64,000 bases of DNA from Sphaerimonospora sp050942215 (GTDB lineage Bacteria > Actinomycetota > Actinomycetes > Streptosporangiales > Streptosporangiaceae): positions 1,426,001 through 1,490,000 of the forward strand of contig NZ_CP192056.1 in NCBI RefSeq assembly GCF_050942215.1, in the 5' to 3' direction. The notes beneath the pieces are model-generated. The model was not told the DNA's origin. It saw nothing but the letters and a program-made list of their open reading frames with translations, and searched no databases. This document shows positions 9,241-18,198 of this stretch, in pieces. Position 1 is the stretch's first letter. Each line of letters opens with the position of its first letter. The position numbers and the translations under genes were made by a program.

Positions 9241-10119
9241 ATGCCGGACATCGGAGTTAGGACCATCGGCGTGATCGGCGCGGGCGTGATGGGCAGCGAG
9301 GTCGCCCAGGTGTTCGCCCAGGCCGGATTCGAGGTCGTCCTGGTGGACGTCACCGACGACGCACTGGAACGGGCGCGCCAGACGATCCTGCGCAGCCTCC
9401 GCTTCCAGCGGATGCTGGGCGCGCGTACGGGGCTGGCCGCCCCGCCGACCGTGGACCGGGCCGAGGTCCTCGGCCGCATCCGCTTCACCACCGATCTCGC
9501 CGACGTCGCCGACGCGGACTTCGTCGTGGAGAACGTCACCGAGGACTGGGACGTCAAACGGCCGGTGTTCGAGGGACTCGACGCCGTCTGCAAGCCCCAC
9601 GTGGTCTTCGCCGTGAACACCTCGGTGATCCCGATCACCCGGGTGGGCGGCGTCACCGGGCGGCCCGACCGGGTCATCGGCGCGCACTTCATGAACCCGG
9701 TCTCGCTCAAGCCGATGGTGGAGGTGATCAGGGGATTCCACACTTCCGACGAGACCGTGCGGACCATGCTCGCCGTCCTGGCGGCGATCGGCAAGGAGGG
9801 GGTCGTGGTCGCGGACTCCCCGGGGTTCGTCTCCAACCGGGTGCTGATGCTGACCGTCAACGAGGCCGCCTACCTGGTCCACGAGAGGGTGGCCGAGGCG
9901 AGCGAGGTCGACCGGCTCTTCAAGGGCTGCTTCGGGCACGCGATGGGTCCGCTCGAGACCGCGGACCTCATCGGCCTCGACACGATCCTGCTGTCCGTCG
10001 AAGGCCTCTACCGGAGCTTCGGCGACAGCAAGTACCGCCCGTGCCCGCTGCTGAAGCAGCTCGTCGACGCGGGCCTGCTCGGCCGTAAGAGCGGTCGCGG
10101 CTTCCACACCTACGAGTAG
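9241..10119 (+). CDS. 3-hydroxyacyl-CoA dehydrogenase-like enzyme of extender-unit synthesis (FkbK/AsmD type)
   Basis: 292 residues. Rossmann motif GAGVMG at residues 13-18, then the family segments NTSVIPITRV, GAHFMNPVSLKPMVEVI (His-Phe-x-N-P catalytic region) and DSPGFVSNRVLM. The C-terminal domain ends GLLGRKSGRGFHTYE as in short 3-hydroxybutyryl-CoA dehydrogenases. In methoxy-, hydroxy- and aminomalonyl-ACP pathways this enzyme oxidises ACP-bound glycerate. It stands with a discrete ACP, an acyl-CoA dehydrogenase and an FkbH-like protein, the complete oxidation set of that pathway. Confidence 0.9.
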   Translation: MPDIGVRTIGVIGAGVMGSEVAQVFAQAGFEVVLVDVTDDALERARQTILRSLRFQRMLGARTGLAAPPTVDRAEVLGRIRFTTDLADVADADFVVENVTEDWDVKRPVFEGLDAVCKPHVVFAVNTSVIPITRVGGVTGRPDRVIGAHFMNPVSLKPMVEVIRGFHTSDETVRTMLAVLAAIGKEGVVVADSPGFVSNRVLMLTVNEAAYLVHERVAEASEVDRLFKGCFGHAMGPLETADLIGLDTILLSVEGLYRSFGDSKYRPCPLLKQLVDAGLLGRKSGRGFHTYE

Positions 10120-10157
10120 GGATCACCGGCGGCGATGACCGGTAGAAGGGTGAACGC

Positions 10158-10409
10158 ATGGACGAGATCAAGGCGAAGGTCAGGCAATTCCTGCGCGGAT
10201 ACTTCAAGGAGCACGACTTCGCGGACGAGGAGGACGTCTTCGCCTCCGGCTACGCGAACTCCCTGTTCGTGATGCAGCTCATCGCCATGGTGGAGCGCGA
10301 GTTCTCGCTGGTCGTGGCCGACGAGGACCTGGAGTTCGACAACTTCCGGTCCATCGAGGCGATCGCGCGGTTCGTCACCGCGAAGACCGTCGTACCGGCC
10401 GGAACCTAG
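10158..10409 (+). CDS. discrete acyl carrier protein for glyceryl/hydroxymalonyl extender
   Basis: 83 residues. The phosphopantetheine site is Ser35 in ASGYANSLFVMQL, which resembles the FxSGxxNSLFxMQL motif of carrier proteins in methoxymalonyl and hydroxymalonyl pathways rather than the DSL motif of fatty acid ACPs. The gene follows GAAGGG at a good distance and is 10 bp ahead of the acyl-CoA dehydrogenase. Expected role: carries glycerate from the FkbH protein through two oxidations to an alpha-hydroxymalonyl unit. Confidence 0.9.
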   Translation: MDEIKAKVRQFLRGYFKEHDFADEEDVFASGYANSLFVMQLIAMVEREFSLVVADEDLEFDNFRSIEAIARFVTAKTVVPAGT

Positions 10410-10419
10410 GAGGCCGGGC

Positions 10420-11571
10420 ATGGCGACGATCGCCGGCGTGCACTCGCTGGGCGAGGTGCGGACCAAGACGCTGAGCGAGTATCGGAGGTTCACCGAGACC
10501 GAGATCGCACCGTTCGCCGGGGAATGGGACCGCGCGGGACGGCTGCCCCGCGATGTGATCACCGCGATGGCGCGGGCGGGGCATCTCGGGGCGCTCGTTC
10601 CCGAGGAGTACGGCGGCAGCCGGCTCGGCCTGGTCGAGTTCGGCCTGCTCAACGAGGCGATCGGGCTGGGCTGCTCATCCGTGCGCAGCGTGCTGACCGT
10701 GCACAGCATGGTGTGCCGTTCCGTCGCACGCTGGGGGAACGCGGAGCAGCGTGCGCGCTGGCTGCCCAGGCTCGCCGCTGGAGAGTGGGTCGGCGCGTTC
10801 GGGCTCAGCGAGCCCGGTGCGGGCAGCGACGTCACGCTGATCGCCACGACGGCGCGGCCCGACGGCGACCACTACGTGCTGGACGGCACCAAGAAATGGA
10901 TCACCTACGCCCAGGCGGCCGACGTCTTCCTGGTGTTCGCCGGATTCGAGGGGCGGTTCAGCGCCTTCGTCGTCGAACGGGACACGCCCGGGCTGACCGT
11001 GGTGCCGATCGACGGCATGCTCGGCACCCGGGCGTCGATGCTGGCCGAACTGCGCTTCGAAGACTGCCGTGTCCCCCGGTCGGCGCTGCTGGGCCGGCCC
11101 GGATTCGGGCTCGCCCCGGTGGCGAGCGACGCGCTGGACGTCGGACGCTACAGCGTCGCGTGGGGTTCCGTCGGCCTGGCGCAGGCGTGCCTGGAGACCT
11201 CACTCGGCCACGCCAGGGAACGCAGGCAGTTCGGCGCGCCGATCGCCGACCACCAGCTGGTCCAGCGGCTGCTCACCGACATGGCCACCACGGTCTCGGC
11301 CGCCCGGCTGCTGTGCCTGCAGGCCGGTGAGCTCGTGGCCGCGGGCCGCCCCGACGCGGTCGCGGCGGTGTGGATGGCGAAGTACTTCGCCTCCACCGGG
11401 GCCTTCCGCGCCGCCACCGACACCGTGCAGATCCACGGTGCGTACGGATGCGATCCGAGCGGGGCGCCCCAGCGGCTGTTCCGGGACGCCAAGGTCATGG
11501 AGATCATCGAGGGCAGCAGTCAGATCCAGCAGACGATGATCGCCCGGCTGATCCCCTGCGAGGAGGGATGA
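10420..11571 (+). CDS. acyl-CoA dehydrogenase of extender-unit synthesis (FkbI/AsmN type)
   Basis: 383 residues with the standard order of N-terminal helical domain, middle beta domain (GAFGLSEPGAGSDVTLI, KKWITYA) and C-terminal helical domain (GYRQFGAPI-like segment RERRQFGAPIADHQLVQ; end MEIIEGSSQIQQTMIARL with the glutamate of the YEG-type motif). It binds FAD in the family. In FkbI-type pathways it oxidises the aldehyde or alcohol of the ACP-bound three-carbon unit. Start ATG after AGGAGG; its stop overlaps the next reading region (GGATGA), so the genes are coupled. Confidence 0.9.
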   Translation: MATIAGVHSLGEVRTKTLSEYRRFTETEIAPFAGEWDRAGRLPRDVITAMARAGHLGALVPEEYGGSRLGLVEFGLLNEAIGLGCSSVRSVLTVHSMVCRSVARWGNAEQRARWLPRLAAGEWVGAFGLSEPGAGSDVTLIATTARPDGDHYVLDGTKKWITYAQAADVFLVFAGFEGRFSAFVVERDTPGLTVVPIDGMLGTRASMLAELRFEDCRVPRSALLGRPGFGLAPVASDALDVGRYSVAWGSVGLAQACLETSLGHARERRQFGAPIADHQLVQRLLTDMATTVSAARLLCLQAGELVAAGRPDAVAAVWMAKYFASTGAFRAATDTVQIHGAYGCDPSGAPQRLFRDAKVMEIIEGSSQIQQTMIARLIPCEEG

Positions 11572-11573
11572 CT

Positions 11574-12656
11574 GTGGGCAACGGCGGATCCGCCGCCAGG
11601 CGCAAGACCGTGAAATGCCTGGTCTGGGATCTCGACAACACCCTGTGGCAGGGAATCCTGCTGGAGAACGACGAGGTCAGGCCGGTTCCCGAGGCCGTGG
11701 CCGCCATCCGGGAGCTGGACCGGCGCGGCATCGTCCACTCGATCGCCAGCCGGAACGACCCGGAGGCCGCGCTGGCCAAGCTCCGCGAGTTCGGCCTGGA
11801 GGACTACTTCCTCTGTCCGCGGATCGGCTGGAACGCCAAGTCGGTGTCCCTGAAGGCGATCGCCGAGGACCTCAACATCGGCATCGACGCGCTGGCCTTC
11901 GTGGACGACCAGCCCTTCGAACGCGAGGAGGTGGCGTTCGCCCTGCCCGAGGTCCGCTGCCTCGACGCCACGGAGATCGCGACGCTCACCGAGCGGGCCG
12001 AGTTCACCCCGGACTTCGTGACCGATGACTCCCGGAACAGACGCCTGATGTACCGGGCGGATCGGGAGCGCAAGACCGCCGAGGCCGATTTCACCGGGGC
12101 GCAGGAGGCGTTCCTCGAGAGCCTGAACATGCGTTTCGCCATCACCGAGGCCACGGAGGACGACCTCCGGCGGGCCGAGGAGCTGACGCTGCGCACCAAC
12201 CAGCTCAACACGACCGGCTACACCTACTCCTACGAGGAGCTCGACGCCTTCCGCACGTCGGACCGGCACCTGCTGCTCACCGCGGCGCTCGAGGACCGCT
12301 ACGGCCCCTACGGCACCATCGGCCTCGCGCTGGTGGAGAAGGCCGAAGAGACGTGGACCATCAAGCTGCTGCTCATGTCGTGCCGGGTGATGTCGCGCGG
12401 TGTCGGCACGATCATGATCAACCACATCAAGCGGCTGGCGCGCGCGGCACGCGTACGGCTGCTGGCCGAGTTCGTCCAGACCGGTAGGAACCGGGCGATG
12501 CTCGTCACCTACCGGTTCAACCGGTTCTCCGAGGCCGAACGCCGCGACGACCTCGTCGTGTTCGAGGCCGATCTGTCCGGCATCCCCAGCGATCCGCCCT
12601 ACGTGACGGTCACCGCTCCCGCGTACCACGCGCGGCAGCACACCCGGAGGAGTTGA
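11574..12656 (+). CDS. FkbH-like HAD-family glyceryl-ACP synthase
   Basis: 360 residues from GTG 11574; this start sits 7 bp after AGGAGG, while the in-frame ATG at 11568 touches it, so GTG is preferred. The HAD motif I is DLDNT with Asp19 and Asp21 (CLVWDLDNTLWQG), motif III region VDDQPFEREEV follows, and the C-terminal half is the GNAT-like segment of the FkbH superfamily (RTNQLNTTGYTY). Family members take the three-carbon unit of 1,3-bisphosphoglycerate and place it on an ACP. This is the entry step for the extender unit used by the cluster. No O-methyltransferase lies near, unlike methoxymalonyl clusters. Confidence 0.92.
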   Translation: MGNGGSAARRKTVKCLVWDLDNTLWQGILLENDEVRPVPEAVAAIRELDRRGIVHSIASRNDPEAALAKLREFGLEDYFLCPRIGWNAKSVSLKAIAEDLNIGIDALAFVDDQPFEREEVAFALPEVRCLDATEIATLTERAEFTPDFVTDDSRNRRLMYRADRERKTAEADFTGAQEAFLESLNMRFAITEATEDDLRRAEELTLRTNQLNTTGYTYSYEELDAFRTSDRHLLLTAALEDRYGPYGTIGLALVEKAEETWTIKLLLMSCRVMSRGVGTIMINHIKRLARAARVRLLAEFVQTGRNRAMLVTYRFNRFSEAERRDDLVVFEADLSGIPSDPPYVTVTAPAYHARQHTRRS

Positions 12657-12661
12657 TCCGA

Positions 12662-13984
12662 ATGGTTCAGACATCAGCCGAGCTCACACGAGTCACCAGC
12701 GAGTCGCTGCTCGACGCGACCCGCGCGGTCGTCGCCGGCGGCGGCAGCAGCAACATGCGCAACCTCGGCATCCAGACCCCCCTCGTGCTGGACCGGTCGG
12801 CGGGCTGCCGGATCTGGGACGTCGAGGGCAACGAGCTCATCGACGTGAACATGGGGTACGGCCCGCACCTGTTCGGCTACGCCGATCCGGATGTCCTCGG
12901 CGTGGTCGCCCAGCGGCTCAGGCTCGGCGCCATCACCGGCATCCCGCACCGTCTCGACCACGAGGCGGGCGAGCTGATCGCCGCGACCTTCCCGTCGATC
13001 GAGCAGGTCAGGTTCGCCAACTCCGGGACCGAGGCGATCACCTCGGCGCTGCGGCTGGCCCGGTTCACCACCGGCCGCGATCTGGTGGTCACCTTCGAGG
13101 GGCACTACCACGGGTGGAGCGAGACCGTCCTGCGCAAGGCGGCCATCACCGGCGGCGGTGCGGACCCGCACGGCGCCGTCCCCGGGGCGCCCGGCATGAT
13201 CCCCTCGGCGCTCTCGTACACGCTCCAGCTGCCGTGGAACGACACCGAGGCCCTGGAGCGGCTGTTCGCCGAGCGCGGCGGCGAGATCGCCGCCGTGATC
13301 CTCGAACCGATCTGCGGCAACGCGGGGGTGGTCCACCCGCTGCCCGGATTCCTGGAGCGCATCGCCGAGCTGTCCGCATCGAACGGCGCGCTGCTGGTCT
13401 TCGACGAGGTCATCACCGGCTGCCGGGTGGCGCTGGGCGGCGCCCAGGAACTGCTCGGTGTACGGCCGGACCTGACGATCCTCTCCAAGGTCGTCGGCGG
13501 CGGCTTCCCGGTCGCCGCCTTCGGCGGCGGCAAGGAGATCATGGCGCCGCTCGCCCGCAACGAGGCGTTCCACGCCGGGGTGTTCTCGGGCAACCACGCG
13601 GCGGTCGCCGCCGTTGTGGCCATGCTCGGCAAGCTGCGCGACGATCCCTCGGTCTACGAGACCCTCGACCTGATCGGCGGTGAGCTGGAGCAGCGGCTGA
13701 CCAAGACGTTCGTCGCTGCCGGCCGGCATGCCCGTGTCGTACGCGCCGGTTCGGTGATCTCGGTGGCACTCCTGACCGAGCGGCAGGACGGTGTGCCCGC
13801 CTACGACGCGGGCGTGCCCTTGATCGACTTCGCCGCGCACCGCCGCCTCCAGGACCTGTGCCAGCGGGCCGGGCTGTACTTCCATCCGAACCCGCTGGAG
13901 CCGTGGTTCCTCAGCGTGACGCACACCCCCGACGTGCTCGACCGGGTCGTCGGCACGATCGAGGAGTCGCTGTCCCGGCTCTAG
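12662..13984 (+). CDS. class III PLP aminotransferase, glutamate-1-semialdehyde aminomutase-like
   Basis: 440 residues. Start ATG 12662 has GGAGGA 10 bp upstream; a TTG at 12653 is too close to that site. Motifs: SNMRNLGIQTPLVLDRSAG at the N-terminus, FANSGTEAITSALRLAR, FDEVITGCRVALGGAQELLG and the PLP lysine Lys276 in LSKVVGGGFPVAAFGG. The pattern is that of GSA-2,1-aminomutases, but genes of this type inside PKS clusters transaminate beta-keto or aldehyde intermediates. It should install the amine of the product. Five bp separate it from the FkbH gene. The donor and acceptor are not predictable from sequence. Confidence 0.88.
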   Translation: MVQTSAELTRVTSESLLDATRAVVAGGGSSNMRNLGIQTPLVLDRSAGCRIWDVEGNELIDVNMGYGPHLFGYADPDVLGVVAQRLRLGAITGIPHRLDHEAGELIAATFPSIEQVRFANSGTEAITSALRLARFTTGRDLVVTFEGHYHGWSETVLRKAAITGGGADPHGAVPGAPGMIPSALSYTLQLPWNDTEALERLFAERGGEIAAVILEPICGNAGVVHPLPGFLERIAELSASNGALLVFDEVITGCRVALGGAQELLGVRPDLTILSKVVGGGFPVAAFGGGKEIMAPLARNEAFHAGVFSGNHAAVAAVVAMLGKLRDDPSVYETLDLIGGELEQRLTKTFVAAGRHARVVRAGSVISVALLTERQDGVPAYDAGVPLIDFAAHRRLQDLCQRAGLYFHPNPLEPWFLSVTHTPDVLDRVVGTIEESLSRL

Positions 13985-14000
13985 GGAGTTCACGTGGCGA

Positions 14001-16136
14001 GTGTCCGAGCAGGAGCGGAATGAGTGGACTGACATGAGCATCGAGGCCATCGGCGAGGTGCTGCGCGAGGTGGGCGTGACGACCGCCGAGATCGCGGCGG
14101 AGGTCAGGTTGCGCGCGGACCTCGCGCTCGACTCGGTCGAGACGAGCGAGCTGGAACTGGAACTGGCGCACCGGTTCGGGCTCAAGATCGATCTTTGGGA
14201 CGCCACGGACTATTCACTGGGCGAGCTGGCGGCGCTCATCACCCCGCCGGACCGAGGGAGCCCCGCCGAGCAGGGGATCTCGGCAGGACAGGAGACCCCG
14301 GCAGGACAGGGAACCGACGCGGAACAGGGGACCCCGGCGGATCGGACGAAGGAGTCCGGCCCGCCGTCCGGGTTCCCCCGCGTGCCGGACGACCGCGCGC
14401 GGCGATATCGCGAGGCGGGATGGTGGCGATCAGAGACGCTCGACGCCGTTCTGCTGCGGCACGCGCGCGGCCGTCCCGGCGCGTGCGCGCTCGTCGCCGG
14501 GGAGCGCCGGGTCACCTACGGCGAGCTGGCCGCCACGGTCGACCGGGTGGCCGGTCGGCTGAGGAGGATGGGCGTCCGTCCCGGCGACCCCGTCGTGGTC
14601 CAGCTGCCCAACTCGATCGAGTACGTCGTCCTCATGCTGGCGCTCATGCGGATCGGCGCCCCGCCGGTCCTGACGGGTGCCACGCTGCGGGAGTACGAGC
14701 TGGACCGGATCCTGCGGCTGACCCGTCCCCAGGCGGTCGCGGTGCCCGGCAGAACCCGCCGCTCCGACCACCTCGCCATGATCCGGGAGCTGCGGGACCG
14801 GCATCCGTACCTCACCAGGATCCTCGTGGCCGGCGGGAACGGCGAGGCCGGGCCGGATGAGAAGGGGCCGGATGAGGACGGGCCGGACGTCACCGATCTG
14901 GCACGGCTCTGCGAGACCGTAGGCGCCGAGGCCGGGGACGGGGCCGCGAGCGGGGACGGTGCCGGGACGGCCGGGGGAGCGGAAACAGCGGGGGGAGCGG
15001 AGGCGGGCGGGGGAGCCGATCCCGCCGGCGCCGCGCTGATGCTGCTGTCCAGCGGCACGACCGGGCCGTCCAAGGTGATCGTCCGCACCCACGAGGACTA
15101 CGGCTACGTCGTCAGGTCCACCTCCGCCGTCGCCGGGATCTCCGCGGACACCGTCTACCTCGCGGTGATGCCGGCCACCCACACCTTCGTCCTCGCCTAC
15201 CCGGGCGTCATGGGGACGCTGGCCGCGGGCGGCACGGTCGTGCTGGGCAGCGCGGAGGACCCGCGGCGGGTGCTGGACCTGATCCGGCGGGAGCGTGTGA
15301 CGCACGTCGCCGCCGTTCCCGGGCTCGTCACCCAGTGGCTCGGCGTGCTCGGCACCGAGCGCTACGACCTGTCCAGCCTGCGGGTCCTGCAGGTCGGCGG
15401 CGCCCGGCTGGACCCGGCGCTGGCCGGCCGGGCGCGCCGGGCGCTGCCCTGTGTGGCTGGCCGGGCGCTGCCCTGTGCGATCCAGCAGGTGTACGGCATG
15501 AGCGAGGGGCTGGCCAACTTCACCCGGCTCGACGACCCGGACGAGATCGCCCTCGCCACCCAGGGGCGTCCGGCATCGCCCGGCGACGAGATCATGATCG
15601 TCGACGAGGACGAGCGGCCGGTCCCCGAGGGCGAGGTCGGGCAGCTCCTCACCCGTGGGCCCTCCACCGTCGCCGGCTACTACCGCGACGACGAGGCCAC
15701 CGCGCGGGCCTTCACCCGGGACGGCTTCTACCGCACGGGAGACCTGGTCCGGCGGCGACCGGACGGCAACCTCGAGATCGCCGGACGGATCAAGAACCTG
15801 ATCAACCGGGGTGGGGAGAAGATCTGCGCCGAGGAGCTGGAGGAGCTGGTGCGGCAGATGCCGGGGGTGGCCGCCGCCGGCGTCGCGCCCATGCCGCACC
15901 CGGTCTACGGTGAGATCGTCTGCCTGTTCGCCGTGCCGTCGGGGGACACCCCGCCCGGCCTCCGCGACGTCCGGCGGCATCTGGAGTCGTGCGGGCTGGC
16001 CCGCTACAAGCTGCCGGAACGGCTGGAGATCATCGACGAGCTGCCGCTGATCGGCGTCGGCAAGCTCGACCGCGGCGCACTCCGCGACCGGGTCACCTCC
16101 CTGACGAAGGCGGAGGCGGGATCGCCGACCGGCTGA
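14001..16136 (+). CDS. ACP-adenylation fusion: N-terminal carrier domain plus EntE-like acyl-AMP ligase
   Basis: About 711 residues from GTG 14001 (GGGAG 12 bp upstream; ATG 14034 is an alternative). Residues about 10-80 are a carrier domain with Ser45 (LALDSVETSELELEL). A repetitive linker (AGQ, AEQG, TPA units) leads to an adenylation domain: TYGELAATVDRVAG, LLSSGTTGPSKVI (A3 loop), YGMSEG, YRTGDLVRR, GRIKNLINRGGEKI and a C-terminal GVGKLDRGALR lysine. The A-domain resembles 2,3-dihydroxybenzoate-AMP ligases (EntE/DhbE). Carrier before adenylation is the reverse of the NRPS order. Oddities are a Gly/Ala-rich insert right before the A3 loop (about 14930-15030) and an 8-codon duplication at 15436-15477. 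Likely role: activates a starter acid and loads it on its own carrier. Confidence 0.87.
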   Translation: MSEQERNEWTDMSIEAIGEVLREVGVTTAEIAAEVRLRADLALDSVETSELELELAHRFGLKIDLWDATDYSLGELAALITPPDRGSPAEQGISAGQETPAGQGTDAEQGTPADRTKESGPPSGFPRVPDDRARRYREAGWWRSETLDAVLLRHARGRPGACALVAGERRVTYGELAATVDRVAGRLRRMGVRPGDPVVVQLPNSIEYVVLMLALMRIGAPPVLTGATLREYELDRILRLTRPQAVAVPGRTRRSDHLAMIRELRDRHPYLTRILVAGGNGEAGPDEKGPDEDGPDVTDLARLCETVGAEAGDGAASGDGAGTAGGAETAGGAEAGGGADPAGAALMLLSSGTTGPSKVIVRTHEDYGYVVRSTSAVAGISADTVYLAVMPATHTFVLAYPGVMGTLAAGGTVVLGSAEDPRRVLDLIRRERVTHVAAVPGLVTQWLGVLGTERYDLSSLRVLQVGGARLDPALAGRARRALPCVAGRALPCAIQQVYGMSEGLANFTRLDDPDEIALATQGRPASPGDEIMIVDEDERPVPEGEVGQLLTRGPSTVAGYYRDDEATARAFTRDGFYRTGDLVRRRPDGNLEIAGRIKNLINRGGEKICAEELEELVRQMPGVAAAGVAPMPHPVYGEIVCLFAVPSGDTPPGLRDVRRHLESCGLARYKLPERLEIIDELPLIGVGKLDRGALRDRVTSLTKAEAGSPTG
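15436..15477 (+). repeat. in-frame 24-bp duplication in the adenylation domain
   Basis: The 18-mer GCCGGGCGCTGCCCTGTG occurs at 15436-15453 and again at 15460-15477, 24 bp apart. It adds eight codons, giving ARRALPCV followed by AGRALPCA, just before the conserved QVYGMSEG motif. The frame stays open. Confidence 0.9.
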
Positions 16137-16237
16137 CCGGCGCCCGTCCCCACCCGGGCATCCGCGCCCACCGGGCATCCGCCTGCCCGCCCGGGCATCG
16201 TCCTCACCGGGAAATCGGCGCCCGTCGCGCACTCGCC

Positions 16238-16343
16238 CATCTGAACACCTGTGCCCATCCGGACACCTCTGCCCTCCGGACACCTGTGCCCATCTGAACA
16301 CCTGTGCCCATCCGAACGCCTTCGCCCTCCGGACACCTTCGCG
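16238..16343. repeat. 53-bp higher-order minisatellite between the two ligase genes
   Basis: Six 17-18 bp units of the type CATCYGRACACCTSTGCC run head to tail: 16238, 16256, 16274, 16291, 16309 and 16327. The lengths 18-18-17 repeat twice, so the structure is a 53-bp unit present two times. It fills much of the 326-bp gap between the cluster's two adenylation genes; the rest of the gap (16137-16237 and 16344-16447) shows nothing I recognise apart from the ribosome-binding site of the next gene. Confidence 0.9.
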
Positions 16344-16462
16344 CGTCGCGGCCCCGGAGCCTTCGCATCACCGGGCTCCGGGGCCGCGCCGTGTCCCGGC
16401 CGGCCACGCACCCCTGATTACCCCCACCAAAGAGGTCACCCGACCACGGGAAGGTGAGAACC

Positions 16463-18148
16463 ATGTCGTTGTCAGAGAAGGCCCTGTTGACGATGGAGCA
16501 GCGCCGCAGGTTCGCGGAGAAGCCGAACGTCGGCGGCGGGAACCTGCTCACGTCGGCGATCGAGGCGAACCCGCACCCGGACGTGCCCTTCATCCACTCG
16601 GGCAGACCGCTGACCGGCACCGACGGTCTGCCGCGGAGCGACTTCAGCCTGCTGGACCTCGACCATCTGGCGCAGAGCTGGTCGGTGTGGTACCTCAACC
16701 GGGGCGTGGTCCCGCGCGACCGGGTCGCGATCTACATGAAGGACTTCTTCGCCTACTCGGTGCACTACTACGCGCTGGCCCAGATCGGCGCCGTCGCCGT
16801 ACTCGTCAACAGCAACTCCCCGCGGGAGATCGCCGCCTCCCTGATCGACCAGACGAGCCCGGTCGGCCTCTACACCGACCGCGCGCACCTGCGTGAGCTC
16901 GGCGACGAGATCGAGCGGCTGCCCAGCCTGCGCTGGATCCAGCTGGAGGAGGAACTGCCGGCGCCCCCGGCCGCCGTGCTGACGCAGGAGGGACGCTACC
17001 GTCACGCGCCCGAGGACCCGGTCTCGATCCTGCACTCGTCGGGCACGACGGGCCGGCCCAAGCCGGTCGTCCAGACGCACAGGTCGAGCACGGCCGGACC
17101 GAGGTTCCGGCTCACTCAGGAGGACCCGACCCTGGTCACCCCGGGTGCCGTGATGCTCGCGGCGATGCCCCAGTCGCACCTGGGCTGCATCCACTACATG
17201 ACGTACGCCATCTTCGCCGGCACCCCGATCGTGCCGCTGTACGACCCGACCGGTGCGGAGATGGTGGCCGCCATCCGCGAGTATCAGCCGACCGCGGTCA
17301 TGGCCTTCGGCCACGCCTGCGCCGACCTGGCCGCGCTCGACCTCCCCCCGGGCACGCTCGACTCGGTCGGTCAGTGGGTCACCACCGCCGACGCCGTCCA
17401 CGAGGCGCACATGATGAAGCTCCTCGCCCGGCGCAGCCCCGAGCTGCCGCCGTCCTCCTTCCTGGACCGGCTCGGCACCACGGAGCTGGGCTGGGCCGTC
17501 CTGCTGAAGGTGCGGACGCTGCGGTCCGAGCGGCACGACCGCTGCGTCGGCAAGCCGGTCGGGGTCTCCCTGGTCGCCGTACTGCGCAAGGACGGCAGCC
17601 TGGCCGACACGCACGAGATCGGACTGCTCGGCGCCCGGGGGCCGGCGATCACGGCGGGCTACTGGAACGACTCCGACACCACGTATCGGAGCAGGCTCGG
17701 CGGCTACTGGCTGACAGGCGATGTGGTCTATCGGGACGAGGAGGACAACTACTTCCACGTCGACCGGGCGCAGGACACCATCGAGACGGCGCACGGCCCC
17801 GGCTACTCGGTGCTCATGGAGGAGGCCATCCTCAGCGACGTACCGGAAGTCCTCGACTGCGCGGTCGTCGCCGGCGACCTCGACGGCGAGACCGTGGCCG
17901 TCGCCGTCATCACCTCCGAGGCCAGGGGCGTCGACCCGCTGAAGCTGCTCAGGCAGGCGAACGAGGTGCTGCGGCGGGCCGGATATCCGCGCCTCACGAT
18001 GCTGGAGGTCGCCGACTCGCTCCCCGTCGGCGTGACGGGCAAGGTGCTCAAGCGCCGGCTCAGGGAGAAGTACGGCTCGCTGTCCGACTACATCGAGAAC
18101 AGCGAGCCGGGAGCCCTGGCCGTGCTCCCCGGCGTCGCCGCGGCGTGA
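16463..18148 (+). CDS. acyl-AMP ligase / acyl-CoA synthetase-like adenylating enzyme
   Basis: 561 residues from ATG 16463, which has GGGAAGG 8 bp upstream (an in-frame GTG at 16454 overlaps that site). ANL superfamily motifs: ILHSSGTTGRPKPVVQTHRSS (A3 phosphate loop), AMPQSHLGCIHYM, LGTTELGW in place of the usual YGxTE, YWLTGDVVYRDEEDNYFHVDRAQDTI and LPVGVTGKVLKRRLREKYG with the catalytic C-terminal lysine. No carrier domain is attached. It differs from the preceding ACP-fused ligase, so the cluster activates two different acids or one acid at two stages. The stop overlaps a possible GTG of the phosphopantetheinyl transferase. Confidence 0.87.
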   Translation: MSLSEKALLTMEQRRRFAEKPNVGGGNLLTSAIEANPHPDVPFIHSGRPLTGTDGLPRSDFSLLDLDHLAQSWSVWYLNRGVVPRDRVAIYMKDFFAYSVHYYALAQIGAVAVLVNSNSPREIAASLIDQTSPVGLYTDRAHLRELGDEIERLPSLRWIQLEEELPAPPAAVLTQEGRYRHAPEDPVSILHSSGTTGRPKPVVQTHRSSTAGPRFRLTQEDPTLVTPGAVMLAAMPQSHLGCIHYMTYAIFAGTPIVPLYDPTGAEMVAAIREYQPTAVMAFGHACADLAALDLPPGTLDSVGQWVTTADAVHEAHMMKLLARRSPELPPSSFLDRLGTTELGWAVLLKVRTLRSERHDRCVGKPVGVSLVAVLRKDGSLADTHEIGLLGARGPAITAGYWNDSDTTYRSRLGGYWLTGDVVYRDEEDNYFHVDRAQDTIETAHGPGYSVLMEEAILSDVPEVLDCAVVAGDLDGETVAVAVITSEARGVDPLKLLRQANEVLRRAGYPRLTMLEVADSLPVGVTGKVLKRRLREKYGSLSDYIENSEPGALAVLPGVAAA

Positions 18149-18198
18149 ACCCGGCCGCCCCACCGGTCATCGCCCGGCCCGGCGCGCGGGAGGGACAG

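Noticed and set aside
16238..16343. CRISPR array
   Set aside because: The repeats are head to tail with no spacers, and no cas gene is present.
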